NCBI RefSeq assembly: GCF_018913465.1
Contig: NZ_JABAPM010000002.1
Location: forward strand, 62,001 to 126,000
From: Arcanobacterium phocae
GTDB lineage: Bacteria; Actinomycetota; Actinomycetes; Actinomycetales; Actinomycetaceae
Direction of reading: 5' to 3'
Length of the DNA: 64,000 nucleotides
Shown: positions 61,693-64,000 of the stretch, one piece after another
Layout: every line of letters starts with the position of its first letter
Position numbering within the stretch: position 1 is the first letter of the stretch
Position numbers and translations under genes: made by a program
The notes under the pieces: model-generated
What the model was told of the DNA's origin: nothing
Seen by the model: only the letters and a program-made list of their open reading frames with translations
Database searches by the model: none

Positions 61693-61756
61693 GACGAAAA
61701 CAATCGTACCGAAAAGTCACGCTATCCAAAAATCTAGCGTTTAATCACAGCACATC

Positions 61757-63730
61757 TCACAAACCGTCATCTTCATCATATGCTCGTCGTGTTGCTTCCA
61801 GCCGCATAAGTATTTCAAATAGCTGATCTTGTTTAGGCGAATCGACAGCTAAAGTCTGCATCTCACGCCGCACATCGGCAATCTGCTGCGTAATGCCTTG
61901 CCGAATAAGCGAAACTATAATGCCGCGCACATAGCGCCAGGACTCTTCTCCCCCATTTTCCGGCAACGGCGCAACCGTAAGCTGGCGAATCGCGCCTCGG
62001 ACGAGGTCATCGGCATTATTTTCAACTTGTTCAATGAACCATGCGCTCGCCCGAATCGACGCCGTGCTCTCATCCACCCCGGAATGCTTCAGCTGAGTAA
62101 ATTTGTCATCATATGCACTCACTGTACCCGCAGCGCTAATAGCATCGAATATGCTCTGATGAATCGGGGTGCGGAAGGTTCGAACTGGAATTTGATCTGC
62201 ATGAGCTGTATGCGCCATCCCAGGTAGTTGCAGCATGACTTCTAAGGCTTGCCGTTCAACCCGTGTTACTGGGTCCCGTAAGCTATCGCGGGATGCAAGC
62301 ACTGGCTGCGGAAGCGGTCCTTCGTTTTCGGCACTGTGCCGCTGTGGCGCGTTCCCAGAGCGTGCTGCCTGGCAGACACTATCGCGGACTAGTGCTTCAT
62401 CCATTCCCAGCCAGCCTGCAAGCTGACGTGAATATTCTGATTGCAACACCCGGTCGCGAATTTGCGCCACGATCGGCGCAGCTGCGCGCAAACCAGCAGT
62501 TCTTCCCTCAACAGAATGCAATGGCAACTCGCGTAGCATGGATCGAATCGCGAATTCAAAAAGCGGTTTACGTTGTGCTACCAATTGGCGCACAGCTTCA
62601 TCTCCCCCTGCCATCCGTAACTCACATGGATCCATACCATTTTCTGACACGGCGACGAAGGTTTGAGCCGCAAAACTCTGATCCTCTTGGAACGCCCGCA
62701 ACGCGGCCTTCTGGCCGGCTGCATCGCCGTCGAATGTGAAGATGACTTCCCCACCGAAAGCGTGCCCGTTACTCATCATTACGCCAGCAGCAGGATTTGC
62801 AGAATCGCCCATAAGCCGACGTACTATTTTTACATGCTCCGTACCGAAAGCAGTACCACACGTAGCAACAGCATTTGTCACGCCCGCTAGATGGGCTGCC
62901 ATCACATCGGTATATCCTTCGACGACGACGATTGCGCGTTCCGAAGATATTGCCTTTTTCGCAACATCGAGTCCATACAACACACCTGATTTTTTATAAA
63001 TCATTGTTTCTGGAGTGTTTAAGTATTTAGGTCCTTGATCTGAGTCAAGCAATTTTCGCGCGCCAAAACCAATAGGCTCCCCAGTAATCGAATGAATCGG
63101 CCACATCACGCGGCCTCGAAAACGATCATACAACCCCCGAGTTTTTTGTGAAGCCAAACCAGATGCCGAAATTTCTTTATCAGTAAAGCCACGCCGACGA
63201 AGCTCCGTCAGTAACCCATCCCAGGAATCAGGAGAATAACCAACCCGGAAATCTGCAATCGCTTGCGAACTGAAGCCACGGGCAGCCAAAAGATCCCGTG
63301 CTGGTTTACCAGCTTCCGTCGCCAACTGTTGTACATAAAATTCTTCCGCAACACGATGAGCATCGATGAGTCGAGCACGCGTCACATCACGAGGCCGAGA
63401 ATCGTCTCGACTATTTCGCCCGTTCTCCTCATACTCGATAGCAACACCCGCTTTGCGAGCCAAAAGCTCGACTGCTTCAACGAAAGACACATGTTCAATT
63501 CGTTCAATGAACGAAATCGCGTCGCCGCCCTCGCCACAGCCAAAACAATGCCAACGGTTAACGTGAGGACGCACATGGAATGACGGGGTCTTTTCATCAT
63601 GGAAAGGACATAGGCCTTTCATGGATCCGACGCCAGCTGTTTTCAACGTTACATATTCCCCAACGACATCTTCGATGCGCGTCTTGTCCCGCACATCATC
63701 GATTACTGATCGTTTAATCATTCCACCCAT
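61757..63730 (-). CDS. dnaG: DNA primase
   Basis: 657-residue primase that makes RNA primers at the replication fork. N-terminal zinc-binding domain CPFHDEKTPSFHV...CFGCGEGGD, then TOPRIM with VVVEGYTDV and FDGDAAGQKAA, and a C-terminal helicase-binding region. The start is the ATG at 63730 with a -10 box 6 nt upstream; a second in-frame ATG at 63721 lacks a ribosome site. Normal size. It is divergent from the rhodanese gene. Confidence 0.96.
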   Translation of the reverse strand: MGGMIKRSVIDDVRDKTRIEDVVGEYVTLKTAGVGSMKGLCPFHDEKTPSFHVRPHVNRWHCFGCGEGGDAISFIERIEHVSFVEAVELLARKAGVAIEYEENGRNSRDDSRPRDVTRARLIDAHRVAEEFYVQQLATEAGKPARDLLAARGFSSQAIADFRVGYSPDSWDGLLTELRRRGFTDKEISASGLASQKTRGLYDRFRGRVMWPIHSITGEPIGFGARKLLDSDQGPKYLNTPETMIYKKSGVLYGLDVAKKAISSERAIVVVEGYTDVMAAHLAGVTNAVATCGTAFGTEHVKIVRRLMGDSANPAAGVMMSNGHAFGGEVIFTFDGDAAGQKAALRAFQEDQSFAAQTFVAVSENGMDPCELRMAGGDEAVRQLVAQRKPLFEFAIRSMLRELPLHSVEGRTAGLRAAAPIVAQIRDRVLQSEYSRQLAGWLGMDEALVRDSVCQAARSGNAPQRHSAENEGPLPQPVLASRDSLRDPVTRVERQALEVMLQLPGMAHTAHADQIPVRTFRTPIHQSIFDAISAAGTVSAYDDKFTQLKHSGVDESTASIRASAWFIEQVENNADDLVRGAIRQLTVAPLPENGGEESWRYVRGIIVSLIRQGITQQIADVRREMQTLAVDSPKQDQLFEILMRLEATRRAYDEDDGL

Positions 63731-63736
63731 ACATCT

Positions 63737-63742
63737 ATGTTA
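63737..63742 (-). promoter_or_regulatory. -10 box TAACAT, leaderless start of dnaG
   Basis: TAACAT ends 6 nt before the ATG at 63730; no Shine-Dalgarno. Confidence 0.6.
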
Positions 63743-63783
63743 GCTGGCTATGTCAAGTGCGGAAATAAATAGCGCGTCACTAT

Positions 63784-63789
63784 TACACT
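63784..63789 (+). promoter_or_regulatory. -10 box TACACT, leaderless start of rhodanese gene
   Basis: TACACT ends 6 nt before the ATG at 63796; no Shine-Dalgarno. It is 41 nt from the divergent dnaG -10 box. Confidence 0.55.
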
Positions 63790-63795
63790 AGGCGT

Positions 63796-64000
63796 ATGGG
63801 ATTTTTTGATTTTATCTATCCGGCTGGGTCTTCCCCACAGCTCACTACTGCACAAGCATTTCAAGAGCAACAAGATGGCGCTCGGATTATCGACATTCGA
63901 GACATTATCGAATGGAATAAAGGTCATGTACTTAATAGTTTTCATATCCCGCAAGCAAAATTATTACGTCCAGGTGCCGGCATCGATAAAGATGATCGGC
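63796..64000 (+). CDS. Rhodanese-like domain protein (3' end outside window)
   Basis: 68 codons visible up to the window edge. The start MGFFDFIYP leads into ARIIDIRDIIEWNKGHVLNSFHIPQAK, the typical N-terminal part of a rhodanese sulfurtransferase domain (IDxRxxxEWxxGHxxxxxHIP). The active-site Cys loop is beyond the edge, so sulfur transfer versus a structural role cannot be decided. Confidence 0.78.
   Translation, partial: MGFFDFIYPAGSSPQLTTAQAFQEQQDGARIIDIRDIIEWNKGHVLNSFHIPQAKLLRPGAGIDKDDR

Noticed and set aside
1-64000. CRISPR arrays, insertion sequences, prophage, rRNA
   Set aside because: No regularly spaced repeats, transposase motifs, phage genes or rRNA sequence seen on either strand.

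Overview
The window looks like a chromosomal core segment of a Gram-positive actinobacterium of moderate to low GC for the phylum (about half G+C by eye). Family content and gene order are actinobacterial: DUF7455-rpoD-Usp-DUF4192, a polyprenyl synthase/Rv2175c-like/PASTA kinase/class II DAHP synthase block, erpA-glycerate kinase, lpd-sucB, glnA1-glnE-glnA2-panB, ppgK, DUF3052-aceE, DUF3145 and DUF6318. The reduced gene set and base composition suggest an Actinomycetaceae relative (Arcanobacterium/Trueperella-like). That placement is inference. I see no prophage, insertion sequence, CRISPR array or rRNA.

Layout. 1-6.7 kb: GNAT (cut by the window edge), topoisomerase subunit B, DUF7455, DEDDh exonuclease, primary sigma factor, Usp, DUF4192. 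6.8-14 kb: GGPP-type synthase, Rv2175c-like DNA-binding protein, LysM transglycosylase, PASTA Ser/Thr kinase, DAHP synthase, PPi-type phosphofructokinase. 14-24 kb: small membrane protein, exonuclease/GIY-YIG fusion, receiver-like protein, superoxide dismutase, FKBP lipoprotein, ErpA, glycerate kinase-like protein, M20 dipeptidase, DUF3043, leucyl aminopeptidase, small hypothetical. 24-38 kb: lpd, two-lipoyl-domain E2, MFS carrier, DUF4191, glnA1, histidine phosphatase, glnE, glnA2, panB, map, ppgK. 38.5-46 kb: RNase P RNA, YaaA, cysteine-poor zinc-ribbon-family coiled coil, Nif3-like, SQR-like flavoprotein plus a 60-aa protein, YceI, luciferase-like monooxygenase with its flavin reductase, tRNA-Val. 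46-58.4 kb: DUF3052, aceE, heterodimeric ABC exporter, HAD phosphatase, YciO, hypothetical, serine-less ACP-like protein, DUF3145, TIGR01777 SDR, def, phosphatidylcholine-synthase-like enzyme. 58.4-64 kb: gene-poor interval with a 35-codon gene, tRNA-Asn, hypotheticals, PKD protein, DUF6318 lipoprotein, tRNA-Met, dnaG and a rhodanese (cut by the edge).

How it fits together. aceE, E2 and lpd supply 2-oxoacid dehydrogenase parts, but lipB/lipA are absent from their usual place next to E2, so lipoate may be scavenged. The glnA1/glnE/glnA2 block is a standard nitrogen-assimilation module. The kinase, Rv2175c-like, LysM and polyprenyl genes form a cell-wall growth neighbourhood.

Most unusual points: (1) fifteen genes have a TANNNT -10 box exactly 6-7 nt before the start codon and no Shine-Dalgarno, implying widespread leaderless mRNAs; (2) six convergent gene pairs overlap at their 3' ends; (3) a 35-codon gene with a near-perfect Shine-Dalgarno and its own terminator; (4) two core-family proteins that have lost their defining residues (ACP serine, zinc-ribbon cysteines).
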